A stretch of DNA of 64,000 nt from Bacteroidales bacterium (lineage in GTDB: Bacteria > Bacteroidota > Bacteroidia > Bacteroidales > UBA932), in assembly GCA_017477245.1 (NCBI GenBank), contig JAFUWY010000039.1, positions 1-64,000 on the forward strand, given 5' to 3'. The stretch's first letter is position 1. Each line of letters starts with the position of its first letter. The notes under the pieces were generated by a model that saw only the letters and a program-made list of their open reading frames with translations, made no database searches and was not told the DNA's origin. This document shows, piece after piece, positions 1 through 7,818 of this stretch. The translations under genes were made by a program, and so were the position numbers.

Positions 1-168
1 ACGACGGGTGACCACGTCCTTCTTGTTCTTCTTCACGTGCTCGGTAAGGTGAGCGATACGGTAGGAAAATAAAGCAACCTGACTCTCAGGAGAGCCGGTG
101 TCCTTATTGGACTTCCCGTACTTCGCGAAAATCTCTTGCTTCTTCTCAGGCATCAAATATTCAGCCAT
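1..168 (-). CDS. rpsO: 30S ribosomal protein S15, 5' part, cut by the left window edge
   Basis: S15 binds 16S rRNA early in assembly of the small ribosomal subunit. The 56 visible residues, read leftwards from the ATG at 166-168, begin [14 protein letters not shown] and contain the S15 hallmark [15 protein letters not shown] followed by [12 protein letters not shown]. This matches the N-terminal half of the family (usual length about 89 residues). The frame is open to the window edge, so the gene continues outside. It is transcribed divergently from the gene at 345. A TAAATTTG -7 box lies about 60 bp upstream. It is the only housekeeping gene seen here and marks the flank of the accessory region. 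Confidence 0.95.
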   Translation of the reverse strand, partial: MAEYLMPEKKQEIFAKYGKSNKDTGSPESQVALFSYRIAHLTEHVKKNKKDVVTRR

Positions 169-228
169 CTCAGCAAAAAAATTAAAGGTTAATATTACTT
201 CTTTCACCCACTTGCGGGAAAAAGCGTG

Positions 229-236
229 CAAATTTA
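229..236 (-). promoter_or_regulatory. Bacteroidetes-type -7 box for rpsO
   Basis: On the minus strand this reads TAAATTTG, matching TAnnTTTG. A TTTTG element about 18-19 bp further upstream (near 256-260) could be the -33 box. It implies a leader of about 55 nt before the rpsO ATG. The assignment rests on consensus match and position only. Confidence 0.5.
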
Positions 237-310
237 GGCATTTTTCACAAGATTCCAAAAGCATTTGCATAATTATGCCATTCCGGACAGCTATTTGTCA
301 GCGTGGACCA

Positions 311-339
311 TTGTATATGTGACAAAAATGTTATATTTG
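311..339 (+). promoter_or_regulatory. Bacteroidetes-type promoter of the 345-6632 operon
   Basis: TTG at 311-313 and TATATTTG at 332-339 are spaced 18 bp apart, fitting the Bacteroidetes -33/-7 arrangement. The -7 box ends only 5 bp before the ATG at 345, so the transcript may start at or next to the start codon. Confidence 0.55.
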
Positions 340-344
340 CTAGA

Positions 345-1085
345 ATGAAACCTATTATTAACTATTGCGGGCTGTTCGTGCTGCTGCTCCTTGCCTGCGC
401 GCCCGTCCGCGCGCAGATTTCCCACAGACCGGAAGTCCGGGAATTCCGCGCCACCGCGGGCGAGCACTCCATCCTCTACCGCGGCAGGCAGGCGCCGCGC
501 TACAACTTCCGCGCGAACGGCCATCCCTACTGGTCCTCCCCCGAATTCCGGGAAGGAGGCGTCCTGTGCGAAGGCAATTTCTACGAAGGCGTCCCGGTCA
601 ACATCGATGCCGCCGCGCAGCTGGTGCTCGTGCGCCTGTCCTCCGGCCAGCAGACCGTCGCCCTCTCTCCGGCGCAGGTCGACACCCTGTTCGTCGGGGA
701 CCGTTGCTTCGTCGGAAGGCCCCAGGCAGACCGGGAACTCCCCGCCGGCTTCTACGAAGTGATCGGACAGGGGCCGGAACAGGTCTACAAGCGGGTCGAC
801 AAGCGGCTGCAGTCCTCCGTCAACAACGTCAACGGCACCATCATCGGGTACAACGACCCGGCCTACGATACTTCCCTGACCCGGCACTTTGCCATTTCGA
901 CGATCTATTATTTCCGCGACCGCGACGGGCACTTCTCCCGGCTCAAGGGCAAGTCCGCCCTGCTCCGAAGGTTCCCGGAGCATAAACGTGATATCCGCGC
1001 AGCCGTCCGCGAAGCGGGTCTCGACGACAGGAATACAGACTTTGACGCCTACTGCCTGGGCGTCCTCAACGCCGCCGCCCGATGA
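345..1085 (+). CDS. secreted protein of unknown function, first gene of a TonB receptor operon
   Basis: This 246-residue protein has a signal peptide of about 24 residues (MKPIINYCGLFVLLLLACAP then VRAQ). An upstream in-frame start at 303 exists, but the ATG at 345 directly precedes the signal peptide and is preferred. No catalytic motif is recognisable. The C-terminal half (YYFRDRDGHF, then LLRRFPEHKRDIRAAVREAG) resembles small secreted proteins often encoded beside TonB-dependent receptors in Bacteroidetes; that comparison is from memory. The stop overlaps the next ATG by 4 bp, so translation is probably coupled. The function is unknown; a periplasmic or surface accessory to the receptor is an inference. 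Confidence 0.8.
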   Translation: MKPIINYCGLFVLLLLACAPVRAQISHRPEVREFRATAGEHSILYRGRQAPRYNFRANGHPYWSSPEFREGGVLCEGNFYEGVPVNIDAAAQLVLVRLSSGQQTVALSPAQVDTLFVGDRCFVGRPQADRELPAGFYEVIGQGPEQVYKRVDKRLQSSVNNVNGTIIGYNDPAYDTSLTRHFAISTIYYFRDRDGHFSRLKGKSALLRRFPEHKRDIRAAVREAGLDDRNTDFDAYCLGVLNAAAR

Positions 1086-3736
1086 AAAGGATCCTGACCC
1101 TCCTGCTGCTGGTCCTCTGCGCCGGCAGCCTGTCCGCCCAGGACCTGCTGGAAGTCAAGCGCGTCGGGCTGGACTCGCTCGTGAGTTTCCTCCGCCGCGA
1201 GTGCAATCCCGAGATCTACTATATTCCGAATACGGAAGAACAGGCCTCCTTCACGGTCAGCGCCCCGCGCGCGTCCTTCCTGGAGGCGGCGCTCGCGCAA
1301 CTCCGCGAAAACGGCTACACGACCAGCCGCTACGGCGACATGCTGTTCATCCTCAACAACAAGTCCGTCTTCACGTCCCTGCCCGCCGGGTATTTCGACG
1401 ACGGGCGGAGCCGGCTCACCGACGACAGCGGCCTGCAGCAGTACCTGGCCGAGCAGAATGCCATCGCCACCTTCCAGAACAAGGTCTACGAGATCGGGGA
1501 GACGGGCGCCGGCCGCACCGGCAAGGTCTTCGTCAGCGGCCACGTGCGCGACATCTCCAGCGGCGAACCGATGACCGGCGTGTCCGTCTACGACGACAAG
1601 ACCGGCGCCTACACCGTCACCGACGCCGCGGGATTCTACCGCCTCTCCCTGCCCGTCGGAGACAACAAGCTGAATTTCAGCGGCTACTCCCTCGAAGACC
1701 TCCACCTGTCCCTCAAGGTCTGGGACAGCGGTTCGCTCGACGTCGTGATGAAGGAGAAAGTCACGGCCCTGACCGGCGCCGTGGTCTCCGCGGATGCCGT
1801 GTCGCGCCACCGTGACGCCAAGATCGGCCTGGAGCGGGTGCGGATGGAAGTCATCAACAAGATCCCGACCGCCTTCGGCGAGGGCGACATCATCAAGGCC
1901 GTGCTCACCCTGCCGGGCGTCAAGTCCGTGGGCGAAGCCTCCAGCGGCTTCAACGTCCGCGGCGGCGCCACGGACCAGAACCTCATCCTGTTCAACGACG
2001 GCACGATCTACAACCCCACGCACCTCTTCGGCATCTTCTCCGCCTTCAACCCCGACATCGTGAGCGAGGTCGAGCTCTACAAGAGCTCCATCCCCGCCGA
2101 GTTCGGCGGGCGCATCTCCTCCGTACTGGATGTCCGCTCGCGCGAGGGCAACAGCAACAAGCTCGCCGGCTCGCTCGGCATCGGCCTGCTGACCAGCCGC
2201 TTCCACGTCGAAGGGCCGCTCGCCAAGGGCCGCACCACCTTCATCGTGGGCGGGCGCACGACGTATTCCAACTGGATCCTGAACCTGCTTCCGCAGGGCA
2301 GCAACTACCACGGCGGGCGCGCCTCCTTCAGCGACCTCAATGCCAGCCTGACCCACAAGGTCGACGACAACAACACCATCCAGGCCTTCGCCTACTGGTC
2401 CCGCGACGGATTCTCCTTCGACCGCGACACAACCTTCCGCTACGCCAACCTCAACGCTTCGCTGAAGTGGCGCAGCCGCCTGGGCAGCCGGCTCAACCTC
2501 GTGGCCGCCGCCGGCTACGACCAGTACCGGGCCGACTTCGACAACGACTTCAACGAGCAGTCCGGCTACCGGATCCGCAGCGGCATCCGCCAGGCCTTCG
2601 GCAAGATGACCTTCCGCTACGGCATCAGCGACGCCCACAACCTCAGTTTCGGCGTCAACGCCACCTGGTATGACCTCCGTCCCGGCGCCCTGACAGGGCT
2701 CCACGAGGAGACCCTCATCGTGGACCGCAACCTCGCCGCGCAGAATGCCGTGGAACCGGCGCTGTTCCTGAGCGACAGCTGGACCGTTGGGCCGAAGCTG
2801 ATGCTCGAGGCGGGCGTCCGCGCCGGCGGCTTCCTGGCCCTGAAGCCCAACAAGTTCTACGTCCATCCCGAATTCCGGATCTCCGGCAAGTACTCCTTCC
2901 GGGACAACCTGTCCCTGAAGGCCGGCTTCAACACCATGAGCCAGTACATCCACCTGATCTCCAACACCTCGTCCATCTCCCCGATGGACACCTGGCAGCT
3001 CACCACGGACCGGATCCGGCCGCAGACCGGCTGGCAGGCCGCCTCTGGCCTGTACTGGACCGTAGCGGACGGCACGGTCGACCTCTCCCTCGAGGGCTAC
3101 TACAAGCAGATGGCGCACTACCTCGACTACAAGTCCGGCGCGGTGCTGCTGATGAACGAGCACCTGGCCGACGACCTCGTCGAGACCTACGGCAAGGCCT
3201 ACGGCATCGAATTCATGGCCCGCAAGACCTCCGGCAAGCTCACGGGCTGGGCCTCCTATGCCTACGCACGGACCTTCCTGCGCGAAATGCAGGACCGGGG
3301 CGTGGAGACCATCAACGGCGGCGACTGGTACAACGCGCCGCACGACAAGCCGCACGAAGTCAAGCTGGTGGGCAACTACAAGTTCACCCACCGCTACTCC
3401 CTCTCCGTCAACCTGGACTACGCCACCGGCCGCCCGGTGACGATCCCCACGGGCTACTACAAGTACGGCGGCGGATGGCGCCTCGCCTACTCCGAACGCA
3501 ACGGCTACCGGATTCCGGATTATTTCCGGCTCGACCTCGCCATCAACATCGAGCCCGGGCACTACCTGCGCCAGTTCACCCACATGTCCTGGACCTTCGG
3601 CGTCTACAACGTGACCGGCCGGAAGAACGCCTATTCCGTGTTCTACACCACCGGCACCGGAGAAGCAGTCTCCGCCAAGATGCTTTCGATCTTCGCCTGC
3701 CCCATCCCGTACCTCAACCTCAACCTGAAGTTCTGA
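1082..3736 (+). CDS. TonB-dependent outer-membrane receptor with STN-like and carboxypeptidase-regulatory domains
   Basis: An 884-residue outer-membrane transporter. A signal peptide (about 1-19) precedes an STN/secretin-like segment (about 20-110). A carboxypeptidase D regulatory-like beta-sandwich follows (about 150-230, GHVRDISSGEPMTGVSV). The plug domain (about 264-370) carries GFNVRGGATDQNLILFND and IPAEFGGRISSVLDVRS. The remaining C-terminal part is the beta-barrel and ends in an aromatic-type strand (LNLNLKF). This receptor type pairs with DUF4249 lipoproteins in Bacteroidetes, and one follows here with ATGA-type overlap. Energy comes from TonB-ExbBD. The substrate is unknown; nothing nearby ties it to glycans rather than peptides or metal complexes. 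Confidence 0.92.
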   Translation: MKRILTLLLLVLCAGSLSAQDLLEVKRVGLDSLVSFLRRECNPEIYYIPNTEEQASFTVSAPRASFLEAALAQLRENGYTTSRYGDMLFILNNKSVFTSLPAGYFDDGRSRLTDDSGLQQYLAEQNAIATFQNKVYEIGETGAGRTGKVFVSGHVRDISSGEPMTGVSVYDDKTGAYTVTDAAGFYRLSLPVGDNKLNFSGYSLEDLHLSLKVWDSGSLDVVMKEKVTALTGAVVSADAVSRHRDAKIGLERVRMEVINKIPTAFGEGDIIKAVLTLPGVKSVGEASSGFNVRGGATDQNLILFNDGTIYNPTHLFGIFSAFNPDIVSEVELYKSSIPAEFGGRISSVLDVRSREGNSNKLAGSLGIGLLTSRFHVEGPLAKGRTTFIVGGRTTYSNWILNLLPQGSNYHGGRASFSDLNASLTHKVDDNNTIQAFAYWSRDGFSFDRDTTFRYANLNASLKWRSRLGSRLNLVAAAGYDQYRADFDNDFNEQSGYRIRSGIRQAFGKMTFRYGISDAHNLSFGVNATWYDLRPGALTGLHEETLIVDRNLAAQNAVEPALFLSDSWTVGPKLMLEAGVRAGGFLALKPNKFYVHPEFRISGKYSFRDNLSLKAGFNTMSQYIHLISNTSSISPMDTWQLTTDRIRPQTGWQAASGLYWTVADGTVDLSLEGYYKQMAHYLDYKSGAVLLMNEHLADDLVETYGKAYGIEFMARKTSGKLTGWASYAYARTFLREMQDRGVETINGGDWYNAPHDKPHEVKLVGNYKFTHRYSLSVNLDYATGRPVTIPTGYYKYGGGWRLAYSERNGYRIPDYFRLDLAINIEPGHYLRQFTHMSWTFGVYNVTGRKNAYSVFYTTGTGEAVSAKMLSIFACPIPYLNLNLKF

Positions 3737-4923
3737 TGAAAGCGAACCTTTTCCTCCGCCTGGCCCTCCTGGCCGCAGCAGCCGCAGCGGCGGCTTCCTG
3801 CATCTATCCCTTCCATCCGGACGTCCAGGGATCGGACACGCGCATCGTCATCGAAGGCAGCATCCTCGCCGGCGCCAGCAGCACCTTCTCGTTCTCCAAC
3901 GTCCACCCGATCGGCACGCCGGAGAGCTACCAGGACCGCCTCTCCTTCACGGGCTATATCGAGGGCGAGGACGGCAGCCGCATCCGCCCGGCGGGCGGCG
4001 AAGGGACGGAGACCCTCGTCTTCGACACCTCCGACCTCCCGGAGACCCAGCGCTACCGCGTCCACTTCGAGGACACGAAGGCGGGACGCATCTACGAATC
4101 CGACTGGCTCGAGGTCTGTCCGGCCCCCGTGATCGACGACCTCTCCTACATCATGGACAAGGAGCGGGGCGAGCTGGACGTCGCCCTCAGCATGCATTGC
4201 CAGGGCCAGAGCCACTTCCGCTGGTCCTACACCGAGACCTGGGAGTACTCCGCCAACCGGCGCGCCACCTATTACTTCGATCCCCAGCGGGCCACGGACG
4301 GGAAGGACCCCCTCAAGGGCCTGCTGCCCTTCGAGAACGGCGAGAACATCTACTACTGCTGGAGCACCCGCGAATCCCCGGACATCAAGATCTTCGACAC
4401 CTCCGAGCAGAAGGAGGACCGCTTCGTGGATCTCGAGTTCCACCGGATCCCGCGATACGACCAGCGCCTGCAGATCCTCTACCGGCTGGACGTGCGCCTG
4501 GAGGCGCTGAGCCAGGAGGCTTACCTGTATTGGAAGAACATCGAGGACAACTCGCAGAACCAGGGCACGATCTTCTCCCCCACCCCCAGCCAGATGGCCG
4601 GCAACATCCGTTGCGTGACGGATCCCGCCGTCCCGGTCATCGGCTACATCAATGCCTGCCACCAAGCCACGGCCCGGATGTACTACGACAACAACCAGGA
4701 GCTCTTCAGCACCTACCGCGTCATCCTGAACGAGAGCGACCTGTACGAGCTCGAGCCCAAGGACTTCTTCTACTATCACCAGAACCGGTATATCGTACTC
4801 AGCGTGCTCTGGGACTCCCCGTCGGGTCCCGTCTACACCTGGGTGCCGAAGGGCTGCGCCGACTGCCGCACCATGGGCGGGAGCAAGGACAAACCGGCCG
4901 GCTGGCCCAACGACCACAAATAG
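3736..4923 (+). CDS. DUF4249-type lipoprotein, partner of the TonB receptor
   Basis: This 395-residue protein starts at an ATG whose A is the last base of the receptor's stop codon. It has an alanine-rich lipoprotein signal with the probable lipidated cysteine at residue 22 (AAAASC). The mature part begins with an Ig-like segment (RIVIEGSILAGASSTFSFS) typical of DUF4249 proteins, and the C-terminus has CADC, a possible paired-cysteine motif. DUF4249 proteins sit beside TonB receptors and are presumed to act as surface lids or binding partners, analogous to SusD. That role is inferred from gene pairing, not from residues. Confidence 0.8.
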   Translation: MKANLFLRLALLAAAAAAAASCIYPFHPDVQGSDTRIVIEGSILAGASSTFSFSNVHPIGTPESYQDRLSFTGYIEGEDGSRIRPAGGEGTETLVFDTSDLPETQRYRVHFEDTKAGRIYESDWLEVCPAPVIDDLSYIMDKERGELDVALSMHCQGQSHFRWSYTETWEYSANRRATYYFDPQRATDGKDPLKGLLPFENGENIYYCWSTRESPDIKIFDTSEQKEDRFVDLEFHRIPRYDQRLQILYRLDVRLEALSQEAYLYWKNIEDNSQNQGTIFSPTPSQMAGNIRCVTDPAVPVIGYINACHQATARMYYDNNQELFSTYRVILNESDLYELEPKDFFYYHQNRYIVLSVLWDSPSGPVYTWVPKGCADCRTMGGSKDKPAGWPNDHK

Positions 4924-4931
4924 CAAGCACC

Positions 4932-6632
4932 ATGATGAACAGATATCGTTTCCTGCTGATCCTCAGCCTTCTCGCCACCTTCTCCCCCGCGCTCCGCGGG
5001 CAGGAGGAACGCCTGCGCGAGCGGGTCTACGTATCCACGGACCGGGAGGTCTACGTGGCCGGCGATGCGGTGTGGATGTCCGCCTACTGCGTGGATGCCG
5101 TCTCCGGGCGGCTCTCCACCTTCAGCAAGACCGCCTATGTGGAGATCCATTCCCCGTCCGGCATGGTCCAGACGGCCAAGCTCGCCCTCGACGGAGGGCG
5201 CGGCGCCGGCCGGCTGACCCTGCCGAACACCTTGCCGACCGGCAACTACCGGCTGCTCGCCTACACGCAGCTGGGCGCGTCCGAGGAGGGATTCGACCCG
5301 CAGACCGGCGCACGCACCCTCTCCGTGTTCAACACCTTCAGCACCGAACGGCTGCCTGACGCCGTGACGGTCGCCGCGGAGCCGCCGCAGGCGGCCGGCC
5401 TGCCGCAGGCAGGACCGCTGGAGGTCCGCACCGCAGGGGCGGCCTCCCCCCGCGGCACCACCCGCATCAGCGTGACCAACAACGGCTCTTCGACCATCCG
5501 CTTCAACCTCGGCGTCCGCCACGAGGACGGGATCCCCGCCCCGCAGGGGCAGCGGATCGGCGACTTCGTCGGCGGACTGAAGCACCTCCCGGCCCCGCGT
5601 GGCTTCCGGGAGGGGTTCCACCCCGAATACGAAGGGGAGATCATCCGGGCCCGCGTGAGCGGCACCGACGAGGCCGGCCTGCGGGAGGTCAGCCAGAAAT
5701 TCGCCTTCATCTCCGCCCCGGGCAGCGGCGAGAACATATATACCGAGTCGATCGGCACCGACGGGCAGACCGCCTTCTATACCTCCAACATCTACGGCGA
5801 CCACGAGATGTTCCTCGAGATCGAGGGCGTGGACCGGGAACGGGTCTGCCACCTCGAACTCGTCAGCCCGTTCCTGGACCTGCAGCCCGGCGACATCCCG
5901 GCCCTCACCCTGAGCCCGTCGTACGCCAAGGCCCTGGAGACCCGGAGTTTCGGCATGCAGCTGGAGAAGATCTTCGACGCCGACACGCTCTACGAGGCCC
6001 TGCCCCTGCGCGAGCACCTGGTGCTCGACCGGCAGAAATGCATCCGCTACAACCTCGATGACTACACCCGCTTCCCCGTGATGGAGGAGCTCTTCGTGGA
6101 GTTCATCCCCGAGATGCGCACCCGGCGCGTGGACGGGGTCCAGCAGATCCAGGTCCGCGTCAGCGACATGCTGAACAACTACTATTTCCCGGCCGGGGCG
6201 GCCCTCGTCCTGCTGGACGGCGTGCCGGTCCTCGACCACGCCAAGATCCTGGCCTACGACCCGCTGCTCGTGAAGCGGATCGACATCTATCCGGACTCCT
6301 ACCTGTTCGGCATCCGGGGCTTCTCCGGCATCGTCAATTTCGTCACCTACAAGGGGACACTGCCCTCCATGCAGTTCGAGGACAACGTCCGCATCGTGGA
6401 CTACCAGGGATGCTCGCTGCCGCTGGCCTACACCTGCGCCGGGGTCGGGCGGGACTATCCGGACTTCCGGCAGACCCTCTACTGGCACCCGCTGCTGACC
6501 CTCGGTCCGGGCGAGACCCTGGAGGTGGAATGCAAAACGCCCGCCTATGGCGGACGTTTCGAAGCGGTGGCCGAAGGCCTGACGGAAGCGGGGGCGGCTG
6601 TCGCCGCGCACGCTACGCTATCGGTTCGATAA
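4932..6632 (+). CDS. secreted MG2-like protein with plug-like C-terminal segment
   Basis: A 566-residue exported protein starting with MMNRYRF and a signal peptide ending near LRGQ; the second ATG at 4935 is equally possible. The N-terminal part (RVYVSTDREVYVAGDAVWM, then LTLPNTLPTGNYRLLAYT) resembles the MG2 beta-sandwich of alpha-2-macroglobulin-like proteins. Around residues 410-480 it has VLLDGVPVLDHAKILAYDP, VKRIDIYPD and FGIRGFSGIVNFVTYKG, which look like a TonB-receptor plug core, but no barrel follows. It starts 8 bp after the DUF4249 gene and completes the operon. Its last 20 bp overlap the convergent glycosyltransferase gene. A helper for receptor assembly or cargo handling is a guess. 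Confidence 0.8.
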   Translation: MMNRYRFLLILSLLATFSPALRGQEERLRERVYVSTDREVYVAGDAVWMSAYCVDAVSGRLSTFSKTAYVEIHSPSGMVQTAKLALDGGRGAGRLTLPNTLPTGNYRLLAYTQLGASEEGFDPQTGARTLSVFNTFSTERLPDAVTVAAEPPQAAGLPQAGPLEVRTAGAASPRGTTRISVTNNGSSTIRFNLGVRHEDGIPAPQGQRIGDFVGGLKHLPAPRGFREGFHPEYEGEIIRARVSGTDEAGLREVSQKFAFISAPGSGENIYTESIGTDGQTAFYTSNIYGDHEMFLEIEGVDRERVCHLELVSPFLDLQPGDIPALTLSPSYAKALETRSFGMQLEKIFDADTLYEALPLREHLVLDRQKCIRYNLDDYTRFPVMEELFVEFIPEMRTRRVDGVQQIQVRVSDMLNNYYFPAGAALVLLDGVPVLDHAKILAYDPLLVKRIDIYPDSYLFGIRGFSGIVNFVTYKGTLPSMQFEDNVRIVDYQGCSLPLAYTCAGVGRDYPDFRQTLYWHPLLTLGPGETLEVECKTPAYGGRFEAVAEGLTEAGAAVAAHATLSVR

Positions 6633-7818
6633 GGGGCAGGCCGCGGCTGCGCAGCAGCGCATTGTAGCGGTCCAGCACCTCATCCACGCAATCCTCCCAC
6701 GACCGGACGATGGTCTTGGAAGCCTGCACGCCCACACGGTGCACGCGCTCCGGGTCGTGGATCAGCTCGCGCAGCAGCGCGGCCATCTTGTCCGGGTCGT
6801 TGTCCGTGAGGAATCCGTTCTCCCCGTCCGCGATGATGGTGGATGCGGTGGCCTCCCGGGCCATGACGGCCGGGGTATACAGGGCCGCCGCCTCGCGCAC
6901 CACGAGCGGGGCGTTGTCGTACAGCGACGGGAAGAGGAACAGGTCGGAAGCGGCGTAATAGTCCTTGATCCTGTCCCGGTCCGTGATGGAGCCCACGAAG
7001 GTGACCTTGTTGTCCAGGCCCCGTTCGGAGACGAGCTCGCGCATCTGCTCCGCGGCGTAGCCTACGCCCACGAAATACATCCGGAACGGCACGTCGGGGA
7101 TGCGCGCGAGGGCCTCGATGACCAGGCGCGGGTTCTTCTCCCAGATGTGCTGGCCCACGAAGAGCAGCACGAACTCTTCCGGGGCGATCCCCAGGCGCTG
7201 GCGCGCCTCCACGAAATACTTCTCGGGATAGTCCGCCACGAGGTCGGAACCGTTGTCCATCACCTCCACGTGGCCCTTGAAGCCGTATTCGCGGATCACG
7301 TCGATCACGGACTCCTGCGGCACCCAGACCAGGTCGGCCCGCTCGTAGAACTCCACGATCGAGTCGATGACGGCGTCCACGGCCAGCTTGGGCAGCACGC
7401 GGGCGAAGTCGTCACGGTACTTGGAGTGGAACGTAGCCACCACCGGGATCTTCTGCATCCGGCCGATCCGCAGCGCGGCCTTGCCGGAGGCGAAGGGGCA
7501 GTGCGCATGGAGGATCCGGAAGCGTGTCGTCGCAATCTTGGCGAGGTAGGTCGGGTCGATCTCGGCGATGCCCGTCACGTACGGATGGCGCATCGGCACC
7601 GGGATGGAGAAATAGTCGAACACCCTGTAGTCGTGCACGCTGTAGTCGGTGCCGGGGACGTTGGGCGTGATCACGCACGCCCCGCCCATCTTCTTCTGGA
7701 TCCAGTAGGCATAGTTCTCCATGCACACGGACACGCCGTCCATCACGGGCGGGAAGACATCGCAGAACAGGCCCACGTTGGCCTGCTGCGGGGTGAAGAT
7801 CGTCGGTCTTTCCATCAT
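6613..7818 (-). CDS. GT4-family glycosyltransferase
   Basis: A 401-residue retaining GT-B glycosyltransferase, probably cytoplasmic and membrane-associated. The N-terminal half has GLFCDVFPPVMDGVSVCMEN and HAHCPF, typical of acceptor-domain loops in group 1 enzymes. The C-terminal half has LLFVGQHIWEKNPRLVIEAL and the nucleotide-sugar motif region SLYDNAPLVVREAAAL. The overall pattern resembles diacylglycerol-type glucosyltransferases, but donor and acceptor cannot be read from sequence. Its start overlaps the stop of the EF-hand gene by 4 bp, so it is the last gene of a three-gene operon with that protein and a polysaccharide deacetylase. The 3' end overlaps the convergent MG2-like gene by 20 bp. 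Confidence 0.88.
   Translation of the reverse strand: MMERPTIFTPQQANVGLFCDVFPPVMDGVSVCMENYAYWIQKKMGGACVITPNVPGTDYSVHDYRVFDYFSIPVPMRHPYVTGIAEIDPTYLAKIATTRFRILHAHCPFASGKAALRIGRMQKIPVVATFHSKYRDDFARVLPKLAVDAVIDSIVEFYERADLVWVPQESVIDVIREYGFKGHVEVMDNGSDLVADYPEKYFVEARQRLGIAPEEFVLLFVGQHIWEKNPRLVIEALARIPDVPFRMYFVGVGYAAEQMRELVSERGLDNKVTFVGSITDRDRIKDYYAASDLFLFPSLYDNAPLVVREAAALYTPAVMAREATASTIIADGENGFLTDNDPDKMAALLRELIHDPERVHRVGVQASKTIVRSWEDCVDEVLDRYNALLRSRGLPLIEPIA

Noticed and set aside
169-228. Structured S15-binding leader before rpsO
   Set aside because: Only a weak short hairpin is visible; autoregulation is known for S15 in other bacteria but I see no supporting motif here.
1049-3583. Minus-strand open frame opposite the TonB receptor
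   Set aside because: No domain, no signal peptide and no ribosome-binding context; it is an antisense shadow of the receptor.
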